A stretch of DNA of 64,000 bases from Senimuribacter intestinalis (lineage in GTDB: Bacteria; Bacillota; Clostridia; Peptostreptococcales; Anaerovoracaceae): assembly GCA_943192975.1 (NCBI GenBank), contig CALPCJ010000013.1, positions 1 through 64,000 on the forward strand, written 5' to 3'. Position numbers and translations under genes: made by a program. This document shows positions 49,178-58,289 of the stretch, one piece after another. Each line of letters opens with the position of its first letter. Position 1 is the first letter of the stretch. Under the pieces are notes generated by a model. The model saw nothing but the letters and a program-made list of their open reading frames with translations. It was not told where the DNA came from and ran no database searches.

Positions 49178-49390
49178 ATGAATACTGGTACTGTAAAATG
49201 GTTTAACAACGAAAAAGGTTTTGGTTTTATCTCAGGAGATAATGGTAGCGGAGATGTCTTTGTACATTTTTCTGTTATTCAAAGTGCAGGCTACAAATCC
49301 CTGGAAGAAGGACAGCATGTAACCTACGATGTAGAGCAGGATCCAAGGGATTCCGCAAAACTTCGCGCAGTTAATGTTTTCGTTGCATAA
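49178..49390 (+). CDS. Cold-shock protein (CspA family)
   Basis: 70-residue single-stranded nucleic-acid chaperone. RNP1 KGFGFISG and RNP2 VFVHFS motifs are exact. Consensus SD AAAGGAGG is 8 bases before the ATG. A long structured leader precedes it and a strong terminator follows it. Keeps mRNA unfolded at low temperature or general growth. Confidence 0.97.
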   Translation: MNTGTVKWFNNEKGFGFISGDNGSGDVFVHFSVIQSAGYKSLEEGQHVTYDVEQDPRDSAKLRAVNVFVA

Positions 49391-49414
49391 ACGCCCACAA
49401 TTTCAAAAGGAAAA

Positions 49415-49443
49415 GACGCAGCCCTCGCAGCTGCGTCTTTTTT
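49415..49443 (+). terminator. Intrinsic terminator of cold-shock gene
   Basis: GACGCAGC (49415-49422) and GCTGCGTC (49430-49437) followed by TTTTTT. Confidence 0.93.
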
Positions 49444-49481
49444 ATCTTTAAACACTATGCGCCAGCATGGTATTTAAAAGC

Positions 49482-50159
49482 TTAGATATACTTATTGCGT
49501 TCCAAATATTTTGTAATATTATCTCTGCGATTCAGTACTCGGTTTGCATAACTGTAGGAAAATTTTCCTGCATTCACTGAGCCCGGTCCATACGCATAGG
49601 CGGAAAGCGCCTTTTTATAGGTCTTGTATGTTTTTTTCATACTTTTTAAATACCTTGCGCCGACTTCAATACTGACTTCCGGCTTGTAAAGGCTTGACGG
49701 GCTATATCCGTAACTTCTTGCTAAAGAATCGCTGGTCTGCATAAGCCCCTTATAGCCATAAGGGTTAGTTGCATTGGTATAAAAAGTGCTTTCGCCTTGA
49801 GCAACTGCCATCAGTACTTTAGGATCCAAATCGTACTTCTCGCCTTTTTCAATGAACAGTTTTGCCAAAGTCTTGGATTTTCTTGTTCCTACATTTGGAT
49901 TAATTTTTCTGATGTAAGCGGCAAGACCGTTACGGTACTTTTCTTCCTTCTTTTTCTTTTCCTCAGCTTTCTTCTTTTTCTCTGCTTCCTTCTGAGCTTC
50001 TGCTTCGTCGTATTCGTCGACCATCTGCTCTACTCTCTGTCCGCCTTTTTCTGTATCGTTACTAGATTCTACTTCTCTGCTTTCTGCTGCGTAAATGGAA
50101 ACTGATGAGCAAGCGACGATGGTTAATACCAGTAAAACTGTGATTAGCTTCTTCGCCAT
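49482..50159 (-). CDS. Lytic transglycosylase-like protein 1 (SLT domain)
   Basis: 225 residues. Signal peptide at residues 1-25 (IVAC could also serve as a lipobox), then a Lys/Glu-rich coiled-coil-like stretch (about 50-75), then an SLT domain cutting peptidoglycan glycan strands. Catalytic Glu123 in AQGESTFY and GYKGLMQTS are present. The usual AYNxG end motif is altered to AYAYGPGSVNAG. It is a paralogue of the gene at 50422-51066, sharing GLxAYIRxxNxNV and the C-terminal layout. Tandem CTTAAGAA repeats lie at its -35 region. Confidence 0.88.
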   Translation of the reverse strand: MAKKLITVLLVLTIVACSSVSIYAAESREVESSNDTEKGGQRVEQMVDEYDEAEAQKEAEKKKKAEEKKKKEEKYRNGLAAYIRKINPNVGTRKSKTLAKLFIEKGEKYDLDPKVLMAVAQGESTFYTNATNPYGYKGLMQTSDSLARSYGYSPSSLYKPEVSIEVGARYLKSMKKTYKTYKKALSAYAYGPGSVNAGKFSYSYANRVLNRRDNITKYLERNKYI

Positions 50160-50232
50160 TTCTTTCTTCTCCTCTGTCTATTAGTTTACTCGTGCAGGAA
50201 GTCATTCACCAGATGTTTCCTGCGACTCCTAT

Positions 50233-50273
50233 ATTATAAACAAAGGTCAAGGCGAATTCTTAAGAAATCTTAA
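50233..50273 (-). promoter_or_regulatory. Promoter of transglycosylase 1 with repeat over the -35
   Basis: TATAAT (50233-50238 on the minus strand) has no -35 match at the proper distance; instead two CTTAAGAA-type half sites (in 50257-50273) occupy that place about 10 bases apart. This is the layout of promoters activated by OmpR-type response regulators. Confidence 0.55.
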
Positions 50274-50370
50274 TTTTTCACACACTTTTCACGAAGCTTT
50301 ACCATTTTTTGTTTTTATTGTCCAATTTATATTTTAATTATTTGTTTTTAATTCTAAATTGTATCCAATC

Positions 50371-50422
50371 TCCTTAAGATTTCTTAAGAATTATTGCAGT
50401 TTCTTAAGGAATCTTAAGAAAC
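50371..50422. repeat. Tandem CTTAAGAA-type repeats between the transglycosylase genes
   Basis: TCCTTAAGATTTCTTAAGAA (50371-50390) and TTCTTAAGGAATCTTAAGAA (50401-50420), each two half-sites about 10-11 bases apart. Together with 50257-50273 this makes six half-sites in 166 bases. They end right at the stop codon of the second transglycosylase gene. Confidence 0.75.
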
Positions 50423-51066
50423 TATTTTTTCAAATATCCATGCTCCTTCAGAAAGTTCTCCATGTCCTCTGCTCTTCTTAAAGTCAGATCTGCATAGTCT
50501 GTGGAATAGTTTCCTGAATGCACCGAACCCGAACCTTGGTTGTAGGCTGTCAGCGCCAATCTGGTGTCTCCGAATTCTTCCAATTTATCTTTGATATAGC
50601 TGGCGCCAACTTTGATACTGATATCCGGATTAAACAGACTTTCAGGGGTATAACCCGCACTTTCCGCTAAGATATCTCCCGTCTGCATGAGTCCTTTATA
50701 ATTAGCACAGCTAACTACATCCGCGTAATAACAACTCTCTGTCTGGGCTACCGCCATGACGATTTTTTCATCTACATTATATTCATCCGCATACTTCACG
50801 AAACTGTCAACCATAGCATCTGCCTCCTGCTTGCTTACATTTCTGTTGACATGGCGAATATACGCAGAAAGACCTTTTCGATAATTCTGATCTTCCTTTC
50901 TGACCGCAGTCGCACAAGATGCCATAGCAGTTTCAATTTTTGTAAATTCTTTTGGCGTAAATGACGTGAGTTCCGGCTCCCTTACATCTGTATCGGCATA
51001 AATCACAGCTGCTGAAAAAACAGTCATAGAAATCAATGCCCCTGTAATAAATAGCTTCTTTTTCAT
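50422..51066 (-). CDS. Lytic transglycosylase-like protein 2 (SLT domain)
   Basis: 214 residues. Signal peptide (1-24), a linker, then SLT domain: catalytic Glu110 in AQTESCYY, NYKGLMQTGDILAES, and the canonical LTAYNQGSGSVHSG. Exported peptidoglycan-cleaving enzyme. It lacks the Lys/Glu-rich stretch of its paralogue. A TATACT lies near 51140 upstream without a good -35. Expressed separately from gene 1 across a 262-base repeat-containing gap. Confidence 0.9.
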   Translation of the reverse strand: MKKKLFITGALISMTVFSAAVIYADTDVREPELTSFTPKEFTKIETAMASCATAVRKEDQNYRKGLSAYIRHVNRNVSKQEADAMVDSFVKYADEYNVDEKIVMAVAQTESCYYADVVSCANYKGLMQTGDILAESAGYTPESLFNPDISIKVGASYIKDKLEEFGDTRLALTAYNQGSGSVHSGNYSTDYADLTLRRAEDMENFLKEHGYLKK

Positions 51067-51296
51067 ATCAAATCTCCCTTTTTTTCCTTTTGTGTCTTAC
51101 ACTTAAACGTGCCTGCCACAATTTCTCAGGCTATATTAGTATAGGCAGGCAAAAAAATGAATAAACTGTAAATCACGACTTTTCACATCGTCTTCACAGT
51201 TCGGTTCAGTTTTTTAATGTTTTAAAACTAATTTAAAGGTTCGCCTTTGGTGTTTTTGTATAATTGTATGCAATTTCCCCTCTGATTTCTTCCTTC

Positions 51297-51325
51297 TTGC
51301 AATTATTCCTACTTTACACTATACT
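51297..51325 (+). promoter_or_regulatory. SigA promoter of phzF-like gene
   Basis: TTGCAA (51297-51302), 17-base spacer, TATACT (51320-51325), 30 bases before the ATG. Confidence 0.75.
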
Positions 51326-51354
51326 ATAGGTAGATTTAGTGAGGAGGTCTTATT

Positions 51355-52233
51355 ATGAAATTTTTAATTGCTGATGCTTTTACCGATACCACTTTCGGCG
51401 GAAATCCAGCCGGCATCGTTCTGCTTTCCGAAGGCGCTGACTTTCCGTCTGACGAACTCTGCATCAAAACCGCTGCAGAACTTCGCTACTCTGAAACAGC
51501 TTTCATTAAAGTTTTAGATGCCCATGAATTTCAGATTCGCTATTTTACCCCAGCTGCGGAAGTTGACCTTTGCGGTCACGCTACCATCGCATCATTTTAT
51601 GCACTGATGTACCTCGGCATTATCGAAAATAACTGTTCCTGCATCAATCACACCCTTGCAGGAGATTTGAATATCGAAATCAAAGACGGCTTTATCATGA
51701 TGGACATGGCTTCCCCAGAGGAAATTTCCATTATGAACGACCCTGAGAAAATCAAAGAGCTTTACGATATCATGGGAGCAGATTATGACTCCTCCATGGA
51801 CCTACCTGTGCCAAGACTGATTTCCACAGGTCTTCCAGACATCATGATGCCCGTTTCTGACCTTGCCGCCCTTAACGCCATCGAGCCTGACATGAAAGCT
51901 CTTTCCGCACTGTCAGAACGCTATGGCGTCGTCGGCGTCCATGCCTTTACGCTGCACTGTGAAAAAGGCGTTACCGCCCACGCCAGAAACTTCGCACCTC
52001 TTTACGAAATTGACGAAGAGGCCGCCACTGGCACTTCCAGTGGCGCTATGACCTATTACTTCTATCTGAACAAACTCATTGGCGAAAAGAGCAGTTGTAA
52101 GTTCGTTCAGGGAGAAAAAATGCAGCGTCCGTCGGTGATTCTTACCGAAATCGACGCTTCTGCAGAAAGTTGCCGAATTAAGGTCGGCGGCAGTGCTGTC
52201 ATTTTAGCGGAAGGTGAAATTCATATCAAGTAA
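51355..52233 (+). CDS. PhzF-family isomerase/epimerase
   Basis: 292 residues, diaminopimelate-epimerase-like double hot-dog fold. Family motifs: FGGNPAGIVLL, catalytic Glu in LRYSETAF, FTPAAEVDLCGHATIASFYA, and GTSSGAMTYYFY. Members isomerise small amino-acid-like or phenazine precursors; no phenazine genes are nearby, so a general metabolic role is likely. Strong SD GAGGAGG. Convergent with the ATP-grasp gene across a shared terminator. Confidence 0.9.
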   Translation: MKFLIADAFTDTTFGGNPAGIVLLSEGADFPSDELCIKTAAELRYSETAFIKVLDAHEFQIRYFTPAAEVDLCGHATIASFYALMYLGIIENNCSCINHTLAGDLNIEIKDGFIMMDMASPEEISIMNDPEKIKELYDIMGADYDSSMDLPVPRLISTGLPDIMMPVSDLAALNAIEPDMKALSALSERYGVVGVHAFTLHCEKGVTAHARNFAPLYEIDEEAATGTSSGAMTYYFYLNKLIGEKSSCKFVQGEKMQRPSVILTEIDASAESCRIKVGGSAVILAEGEIHIK

Positions 52234-52277
52234 TAAGCGCTTGACCGCAAATGATGAAAAACAATGAAAAGCAAAAA

Positions 52278-52316
52278 CAAAGCCCTTGCCGATGCGCCAA
52301 TCGACAAAGGGCTTTT
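52278..52316. terminator. Bidirectional terminator between phzF-like and ATP-grasp genes
   Basis: AAAGCCCTTG (52278-52287) pairs with CAAAGGGCTTT (52305-52315). T-run on the plus strand and A-run (T on minus) on the other side. Confidence 0.82.
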
Positions 52317-52322
52317 ATATTT

Positions 52323-53531
52323 TTAATCCAGAAATGGTGCAAAGATGTGTTTCATACCAATACCCTCTTCTACGTAAGGCAGCTGAATGATATGGTAGCT
52401 AGCCTCGGAATTTCCTTCTATCAGGCAAACGCCTTTTTCTGTAATGGCAACGTCCCAGCCTACAAGGCCCACTCCTTCAAGCCGTAGTGCAGCCTCCTCC
52501 GTTACTGTAAGAACTTTATCCCAGTGAGGTATCTGAAAGCCTTTCGTTGCAAGCTTTGAAATAGGATGCTGAGGATAATGTTTCCCCTCCAAATCAATTG
52601 CATCCATACAGGTTACGCCACTTTTTACATCCACCGTAGCGATAATTCCGCCTGCATGAAAATTGTCCACAATCTTACCGCGACCCATGCGAAAGCCCGC
52701 ATAAATATGATAACATTTTCCTTCCTGCGTAATCGTCAGTACCCGCACAGAATTCACCGAAGACGTATTGAACGCCGCCATCTCCGGATGCTGCACGATG
52801 CATTCCTCGCAAATCATTGTTTTCTTCGCCGAAAACAGTTTCTCATACAACGAGCGTTTCTCGGTTTCAGACAAGTCCGCGCCGCAGTGTATCTTTTCGA
52901 TACCCTTACCTTGTGTAGCAGACGTAGGCTTGCAGACTAAGTCCTCCACGCCTTCCATCCTTTCTAAAAACTCTTCAAAGGTGAGCTTCCGATTTACAAA
53001 CCACTTTCGGTTCAGCAAATCGTCGTATTTCTTCGCAAAACGCTCCTTATGCAGCAGGAGTTTCAGCACTTTAGGATCGTGGTTGTACTTAAAAGAGATT
53101 TCATCCATCACCTTCGAGGTCAAAAAAGTGCTCTGTTTATCTGCATCATACCTATACAATTTAAATTTATAATAATCCTTGTAAGTGCATCCGCACACCT
53201 TTCTCGCCTGCCTAATGCGTTCAAGTGCCGTCTCCTCGTCCCATCCGGTCTCCTTGCAGACCATTTCAAGAGCATGTGCCTTTTCTTCACGATTTCGTGC
53301 ATTTACAATCTGCATATCCCGTTTTACTTTTTCCAGTTCTTTCTCAGTTCTGGCCCAAAGTTTACGTTTTGCATAATATCTATAGGAAATATCCCATTCC
53401 CTGGCAACTTCCATCTGCTCTTTTGCTTGTTTATAGGTCCAACCAGTTTCTTTGCAAACGTATTCAATATATGGATTTCGCTTTTCTTTCCTCAAAATGC
53501 GCAATATTAATTTCTTTCCAGTTTCATTCAT
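52323..53531 (-). CDS. ATP-grasp protein (sugar-transfer-associated type) with duplicated N-terminal module
   Basis: 402 residues. The C-terminal 230 residues match the ATP-grasp family found near polysaccharide synthesis genes: VCKPTSATQGKGIEKI (ATP-binding Lys), NSVRVLTI, AGFRMGRGKIVDNFHAGGI and GVGLVGWDVAITEKGVCLIEGN with metal-binding Asp/Glu/Asn. The first 130 residues contain an internal repeat: VCKETGW at 25-31 and again at 91-97, each followed by a helix and a Tyr-rich K(L)W/Y end. It would ligate a carboxylate to an amine using ATP. No glycan genes adjoin it, so the substrate is unknown. Confidence 0.8.
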   Translation of the reverse strand: MNETGKKLILRILRKEKRNPYIEYVCKETGWTYKQAKEQMEVAREWDISYRYYAKRKLWARTEKELEKVKRDMQIVNARNREEKAHALEMVCKETGWDEETALERIRQARKVCGCTYKDYYKFKLYRYDADKQSTFLTSKVMDEISFKYNHDPKVLKLLLHKERFAKKYDDLLNRKWFVNRKLTFEEFLERMEGVEDLVCKPTSATQGKGIEKIHCGADLSETEKRSLYEKLFSAKKTMICEECIVQHPEMAAFNTSSVNSVRVLTITQEGKCYHIYAGFRMGRGKIVDNFHAGGIIATVDVKSGVTCMDAIDLEGKHYPQHPISKLATKGFQIPHWDKVLTVTEEAALRLEGVGLVGWDVAITEKGVCLIEGNSEASYHIIQLPYVEEGIGMKHIFAPFLD

Positions 53532-54361
53532 CTTTCAGTTCATCCCCATATAATTTTTCTAACACTCTGTTAGTTTACACATCTTTAAAGAAGATTACTC
53601 CTTGAAAATGAAATTGAGATGAAAATTCCAATATTTTCTTTTATTAAAAAGAAATATTGGATACAGGCTAATGTCTATATCCAATATCTCTAAGTACAAT
53701 ATGATTAAGAGTCTAATCCCTCTTCCCTTTTATTTCAGTATAATATATCGTCAACAAAAATCAAGGAATTTCGGATAACTGGTCGTTTTTTCGGATAACT
53801 GGTCATTATTTGGTAATTAATCCCATAATTGTATGCGAAAACTGCCACTTTTCATATTTCTTTTCCCTAGTCAGTTTCTCCTATTTACGTACCTTGATCT
53901 CTTCTTTATCCAGGGTATTCAGTATGAGTGAATGCTACGAAGAAAGAAACAGGCTGCGCCCAGTGCTAAGCGCTGCTTGATGAATTATGACCGAATGGAA
54001 TTTACACCACATTTTGAACTTGACTTTTTTTTTACTCTTTTTAACCTAAATTGTGATTTTTTTATAAAAGTGTATAAGATTTTGCTTCTTTCAGCTCTTT
54101 CATACTGCTGTGTCTCCAAAAATCTTTGATAAACCCTCGGTATTGCCTCATAAAATGCAGTATTTATGTATGTATCTTCCAATATTTCCAAAAACTTTAT
54201 GCAGAAGTGCTCTATTGCTGAATGCAATTTATACATTTATCCAAGATTTTTTGATTTTCGGTTAAGATTTAATGATTCACTTATACACTTTTTTTGCGAA
54301 TATCCGTTTTAGGTTAAAAGCAGTCTCCACTCGCTTAATGCTCTATTTATACAACCATTAA
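53532..54361. other. AT-rich gap of about 830 bases with repeats
   Basis: No supported gene. It holds a hairpin (ATATTGGATA 53654-53663 / TATCCAATAT 53678-53687) and two direct repeats near 53771. A minus-strand frame at 53985-54236 lacks an SD and a recognisable family. The AT-richness and repeats suggest an old insertion. Confidence 0.5.
53771..53804. repeat. Two direct repeats TCGGATAACTGGTC
   Basis: Exact 14-base copies at 53771-53784 and 53791-53804, 20 bases apart, each preceded by TT. Multiple short terminal repeats like these occur at ends of IS21-type elements, but no transposase is left here. Confidence 0.6.
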
Positions 54362-54398
54362 AAATAGAAAAAAGAGACAGGTTTAACTCTGTCTCTTT
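54362..54398 (-). terminator. Intrinsic terminator of the str operon
   Basis: AAAGAGACAG (54371-54380) and CTGTCTCTTT (54389-54398), followed on the minus strand by TTTTTTCTATTTTT, 19 bases past the tuf stop. Confidence 0.92.
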
Positions 54399-54416
54399 CA
54401 TAATGCGAACTTGCAA

Positions 54417-55610
54417 TTATTCGATGATCTCAGTAACAACGCCGGAACCTACTGTTCTGCCGCCTTCTCTGATCGCAAATCTCAGTCCTTCTTCGATTGC
54501 AATCGGGGTGATCAACGCAATTGTCATGGTTACGTTATCTCCTGGCATACACATTTCTGTTCCTTCTGGTAACTGCAGGTCTCCTGTTACGTCTGTTGTT
54601 CTGAAATAGAACTGTGGTCTGTATCCGTTAAAGAACGGAGTGTGTCTTCCGCCTTCTTCTTTCTTCAGTACGTATACTTCGCCCTTGAACTTTGTGTGCG
54701 GATGAATGGTTCCCGGTTTTGCCAGTACCTGTCCTCTTTCGATTTCTGTTCTCTGCACACCTCTAAGCAGTGCTCCTACGTTATCTCCTGTTTCTGCCTG
54801 GTCTAACAGCTTTCTGAACATTTCCAGTCCTGTTACGACTACGCTTCTCTTTTCTTCTGTTAAGCCGATGATTTCTACTTCTTCACCAACTTTCAGTACG
54901 CCTCTTTCTACTCTTCCTGTTGCTACGGTTCCTCTTCCTGTGATGGAGAATACGTCTTCTACTGGCATCAGGAACGGCTTATCGTTTGCTCTTTCTGGTT
55001 CTGGAATGTAGCTATCTACTGCTTCGAACAGTTCTACTATCTTATCTCCCCATGGTCCTTCTGGGTTCTCTAATGCGCCCAGTGCGGATCCTCTGATGAT
55101 CGGTGTGTCATCTCCTGGGAATTCATATTCGTCAAGCAGTTCTCTGATTTCCATTTCTACCAGATCCAGCAGTTCTTCGTCATCTACCATGTCGCACTTA
55201 TTTAAGAATACTACGATGTATGGTACGCCTACCTGTCTGGACAGCAGGATATGCTCTCTTGTCTGCGGCATCGGTCCGTCTGTTGCTGCGCATACCAGGA
55301 TTGCGCCGTCCATCTGTGCTGCTCCTGTAATCATGTTCTTTACATAGTCAGCGTGGCCCGGGCAGTCTACGTGTGCGTAGTGTCTATTCGGTGTTTCGTA
55401 TTCTACGTGTGCTGTAGAAATGGTGATTCCTCTTTCTTTTTCTTCTGGTGCTTTGTCGATCTGGTCGAATGCTACCTTTTCACCCAGCTGATATCTCTGA
55501 TACAGGGTGGTTGTGATTGCTGCTGTCAGCGTTGTCTTACCATGGTCTACGTGACCAATGGTTCCGATATTGATATGCGGTTTGGTTCTCTCAAATTTTG
55601 CTTTTGCCAT
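54417..55610 (-). CDS. tuf: Elongation factor Tu
   Basis: 397-residue GTPase delivering aminoacyl-tRNA to the ribosome. GHVDHGKT P-loop, switch II DCPGHADYV, NKCDMVDD and the domain II-III sequence are all standard. SD AGGAGG. Last gene of the str operon, 78 bases after fusA. Confidence 0.98.
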   Translation of the reverse strand: MAKAKFERTKPHINIGTIGHVDHGKTTLTAAITTTLYQRYQLGEKVAFDQIDKAPEEKERGITISTAHVEYETPNRHYAHVDCPGHADYVKNMITGAAQMDGAILVCAATDGPMPQTREHILLSRQVGVPYIVVFLNKCDMVDDEELLDLVEMEIRELLDEYEFPGDDTPIIRGSALGALENPEGPWGDKIVELFEAVDSYIPEPERANDKPFLMPVEDVFSITGRGTVATGRVERGVLKVGEEVEIIGLTEEKRSVVVTGLEMFRKLLDQAETGDNVGALLRGVQRTEIERGQVLAKPGTIHPHTKFKGEVYVLKKEEGGRHTPFFNGYRPQFYFRTTDVTGDLQLPEGTEMCMPGDNVTMTIALITPIAIEEGLRFAIREGGRTVGSGVVTEIIE

Positions 55611-55688
55611 TTTTGTTTTCCTCCTAATGATAGGTCTGCCCCAGTCGCTAGTCCGAAAGGACAGACCGCTAAAGGTTAATTTATAATT

Positions 55689-57758
55689 TTATTTATTTCC
55701 AATTTTTTCAACTAAGCTGTCAGGCAATTTTTCGAAGTGGTCCATCTGCATTACATATACACCACGACCCTGAGTCTTGGAACGCAGGTCGGTTGCATAG
55801 CCGAACATTTCGGACAGAGGTACCATACCTCTTACTGCAACAACGCCGTTGTTCATGTCAGAACCTTCGATTCTTCCTCTTCTGGAGGAGATATCGCCGA
55901 TTACATCACCCATATATTCTTCAGGAACTGTAACTTCAACTTTGAAGATTGGCTCCAGAAGAACTGGTTTTGCCTTCTTAGCTGCTTCTCTAAATGCCAT
56001 GGAAGCGGCAACCTTAAATGCCATTTCAGAGGAGTCGACTTCATGATAGGAACCATCGTACAGTTCTACACCAACGTCTACTACCTGATATCCTGCAATA
56101 GGACCGTTTTCCATTGCTTCTTTGATACCGTCTTCAATCTTAGGGATGTATTCCTTAGGAATTGCACCACCGACGATATTGTTGACAAATTCAAAGCCTG
56201 CACCCGGTTCTCTCGGATAAACTTTGATCTTAACATGACCGTACTGACCGTGACCACCGGACTGTTTAGCATACTTGTGGTCAACATCAGCGTTGGAAGA
56301 AATAGTTTCTTTGTAGGATACCTGAGGTTTACCTACGTTTGCTTCTACCTTAAATTCACGCAACAGTCTGTCTACGATGATTTCCAAGTGAAGTTCTCCC
56401 ATGCCGGCAATGATTGTCTGTCCGGTATCTTCGTTTGTATAGGTCTTGAAAGTTGGGTCTTCTTCTGCCAGCTTAGCCAGCGCAATGCCCATCTTTTCCT
56501 GACCTGCCTTGGTCTTAGGCTCGATTGCGATTTCGATTACTGGATCTGGGAATTCCATGGATTCCAGAATGATCTCATGTTTTTCATCGCAAAGTGTATC
56601 ACCAGTTGTAGTATCTTTCAAACCTACTGCAGCAGCAATATCTCCGGAGTAAACCTTGTCGATTTCCTCTCTCTTGTTTGCATGCATCTGCAGGATTCTT
56701 CCGATTCTGCCCTTCTTACCCTTTGTAGAGTTGTAGATATAGGAACCGGAATCCAGTGTACCGGAGTAAACACGGAAGAATGCCAGCTTACCAACAAACG
56801 GGTCAGCCATAATCTTAAATGCAAGTGCTGAGAACGGTTCGTTATCATCAGCGTGTCTTACGTCTTCTTCTCCAGTATCTGGGTTAACACCCTTAATAGG
56901 CGGAATATCAACTGGGGACGGCATATAGTCGATGACTGCGTCCAGCATCATCTGTACGCCCTTGTTTCTATATGCACTGCCGCAAAGCATCGGAACCATT
57001 TCGCAGGCAATCGTCTGCTTTCTGATGGTATCTTTCATTTCTTTTACGGTCAGTTCCTCGCCTTCCAGGAATTTCATCATCAGTTCTTCGTCACATTCAG
57101 CAACGGATTCTACTAATTTTTCTCTCCATTCTGCGGCAAGTTCCTTCATATCGTCAGGAATCTCAGTGATTTCAAATTCCTGTCCTAGTTCATCTTTGTA
57201 AATCTCTGCTTTCATTTCTACCAGGTCGATAATTCCAACGAAACTATCTTCCGCACCGATAGGAAGCTGAACAGGCACTGCATTTGCTTTCAGTCTGTCC
57301 TTAACCATGTCAACTACTCTGAAGTAGTTTGCTCCTAAAATGTCCATTTTGTTTACAAAAATCATTCTAGGAACACCGTACTTTTCAGCCTGTCTCCAAA
57401 CTGTTTCGGACTGCGGTTCAACACCGCCCTTTGCACAAAGTACAGTTACTGCTCCATCCAGTACTCTCAGGGAACGTTCTACTTCTACTGTAAAGTCAAC
57501 GTGACCCGGGGTATCGATGATGTTGATTCTATGGTTCTTCCACTGTGCTGTAGTTGCTGCAGAGGTAATTGTAATACCACGTTCCTGTTCCTGTTCCATC
57601 CAGTCCATTGTAGCTGCACCATCGTGGGTTTCGCCAATCTTATGAGTTCTTCCTGTATAGAAAAGGATACGCTCCGTGGTAGTGGTCTTTCCGGCGTCGA
57701 TGTGCGCCATGATACCAATGTTTCTTGTTTTCTCAAGTGAAAACTGTCTACCAGCCAT
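55689..57758 (-). CDS. fusA: Elongation factor G
   Basis: 689-residue translocation GTPase. AHIDAGKTT P-loop, DTPGHVDFT, NKMDILGA; domains II to V complete, ending KTQGRGVYVMQMDHFEKLP. SD GGAGG is 6 bases upstream. No fusidic-acid-resistance change can be judged from this reading. Confidence 0.98.
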   Translation of the reverse strand: MAGRQFSLEKTRNIGIMAHIDAGKTTTTERILFYTGRTHKIGETHDGAATMDWMEQEQERGITITSAATTAQWKNHRINIIDTPGHVDFTVEVERSLRVLDGAVTVLCAKGGVEPQSETVWRQAEKYGVPRMIFVNKMDILGANYFRVVDMVKDRLKANAVPVQLPIGAEDSFVGIIDLVEMKAEIYKDELGQEFEITEIPDDMKELAAEWREKLVESVAECDEELMMKFLEGEELTVKEMKDTIRKQTIACEMVPMLCGSAYRNKGVQMMLDAVIDYMPSPVDIPPIKGVNPDTGEEDVRHADDNEPFSALAFKIMADPFVGKLAFFRVYSGTLDSGSYIYNSTKGKKGRIGRILQMHANKREEIDKVYSGDIAAAVGLKDTTTGDTLCDEKHEIILESMEFPDPVIEIAIEPKTKAGQEKMGIALAKLAEEDPTFKTYTNEDTGQTIIAGMGELHLEIIVDRLLREFKVEANVGKPQVSYKETISSNADVDHKYAKQSGGHGQYGHVKIKVYPREPGAGFEFVNNIVGGAIPKEYIPKIEDGIKEAMENGPIAGYQVVDVGVELYDGSYHEVDSSEMAFKVAASMAFREAAKKAKPVLLEPIFKVEVTVPEEYMGDVIGDISSRRGRIEGSDMNNGVVAVRGMVPLSEMFGYATDLRSKTQGRGVYVMQMDHFEKLPDSLVEKIGNK

Positions 57759-57799
57759 TACATTTCCTCCATTTTTTTATGAAATTGAAGAAAGTGAAA

Positions 57800-58270
57800 T
57801 TACCATCTGAAGTGTGCAAATGCCTTGTTAGCTTCTGCCATCTTATGTGTATCTTCTTTCTTCTTTACAGATGCGCCAGTGTTATTTGCTGCATCCATTA
57901 ATTCTTTTGCCAGTCTTTCAGACATAGTCTTTTCGCCTCTAAGTCTGGTGTACTTCGTCAGCCATCTCAAACCTAAAGTCTGTCTTCTTTCCGGTCTTAC
58001 TTCAATAGGAACCTGATAGTTTGCACCACCGATTCTTCTTGCTTTTACTTCTAAAACAGGCATGATATTGTTCATTGCCTTTTCGAATACTTCCAAAGGT
58101 TCTTCGCCGGTTGCTTCCTTGATTCTATCGAAGGCGGAATATACAATCGACTGTGCTGTACCTTTCTTTCCGTCAAGCATGATGCTGTTGATCAGTTTTG
58201 CTACAACAACACTGCCGTATACTGGATCTGGAAGTACTTCACGTTTTGGTGTGTTACCTTTTCTTGGCAC
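57800..58270 (-). CDS. rpsG: 30S ribosomal protein S7
   Basis: 156 residues; binds the 3' domain of 16S rRNA. PRKGNTPKREVLPDPVYGS at the start and typical GGANYQVPIEV. GTG start with GAGGAGGG upstream. 41 bases before fusA but 456 bases after rpsL, an unusual gap. Confidence 0.97.
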   Translation of the reverse strand: MPRKGNTPKREVLPDPVYGSVVVAKLINSIMLDGKKGTAQSIVYSAFDRIKEATGEEPLEVFEKAMNNIMPVLEVKARRIGGANYQVPIEVRPERRQTLGLRWLTKYTRLRGEKTMSERLAKELMDAANNTGASVKKKEDTHKMAEANKAFAHFRW

Positions 58271-58289
58271 TTCTCTTCCCTCCTCGCTT

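Noticed and set aside
53985..54236. 83-codon minus-strand frame in the AT-rich gap
   Set aside because: Composition could be coding, but there is no SD before the ATG and no family resemblance; kept as unlikely.
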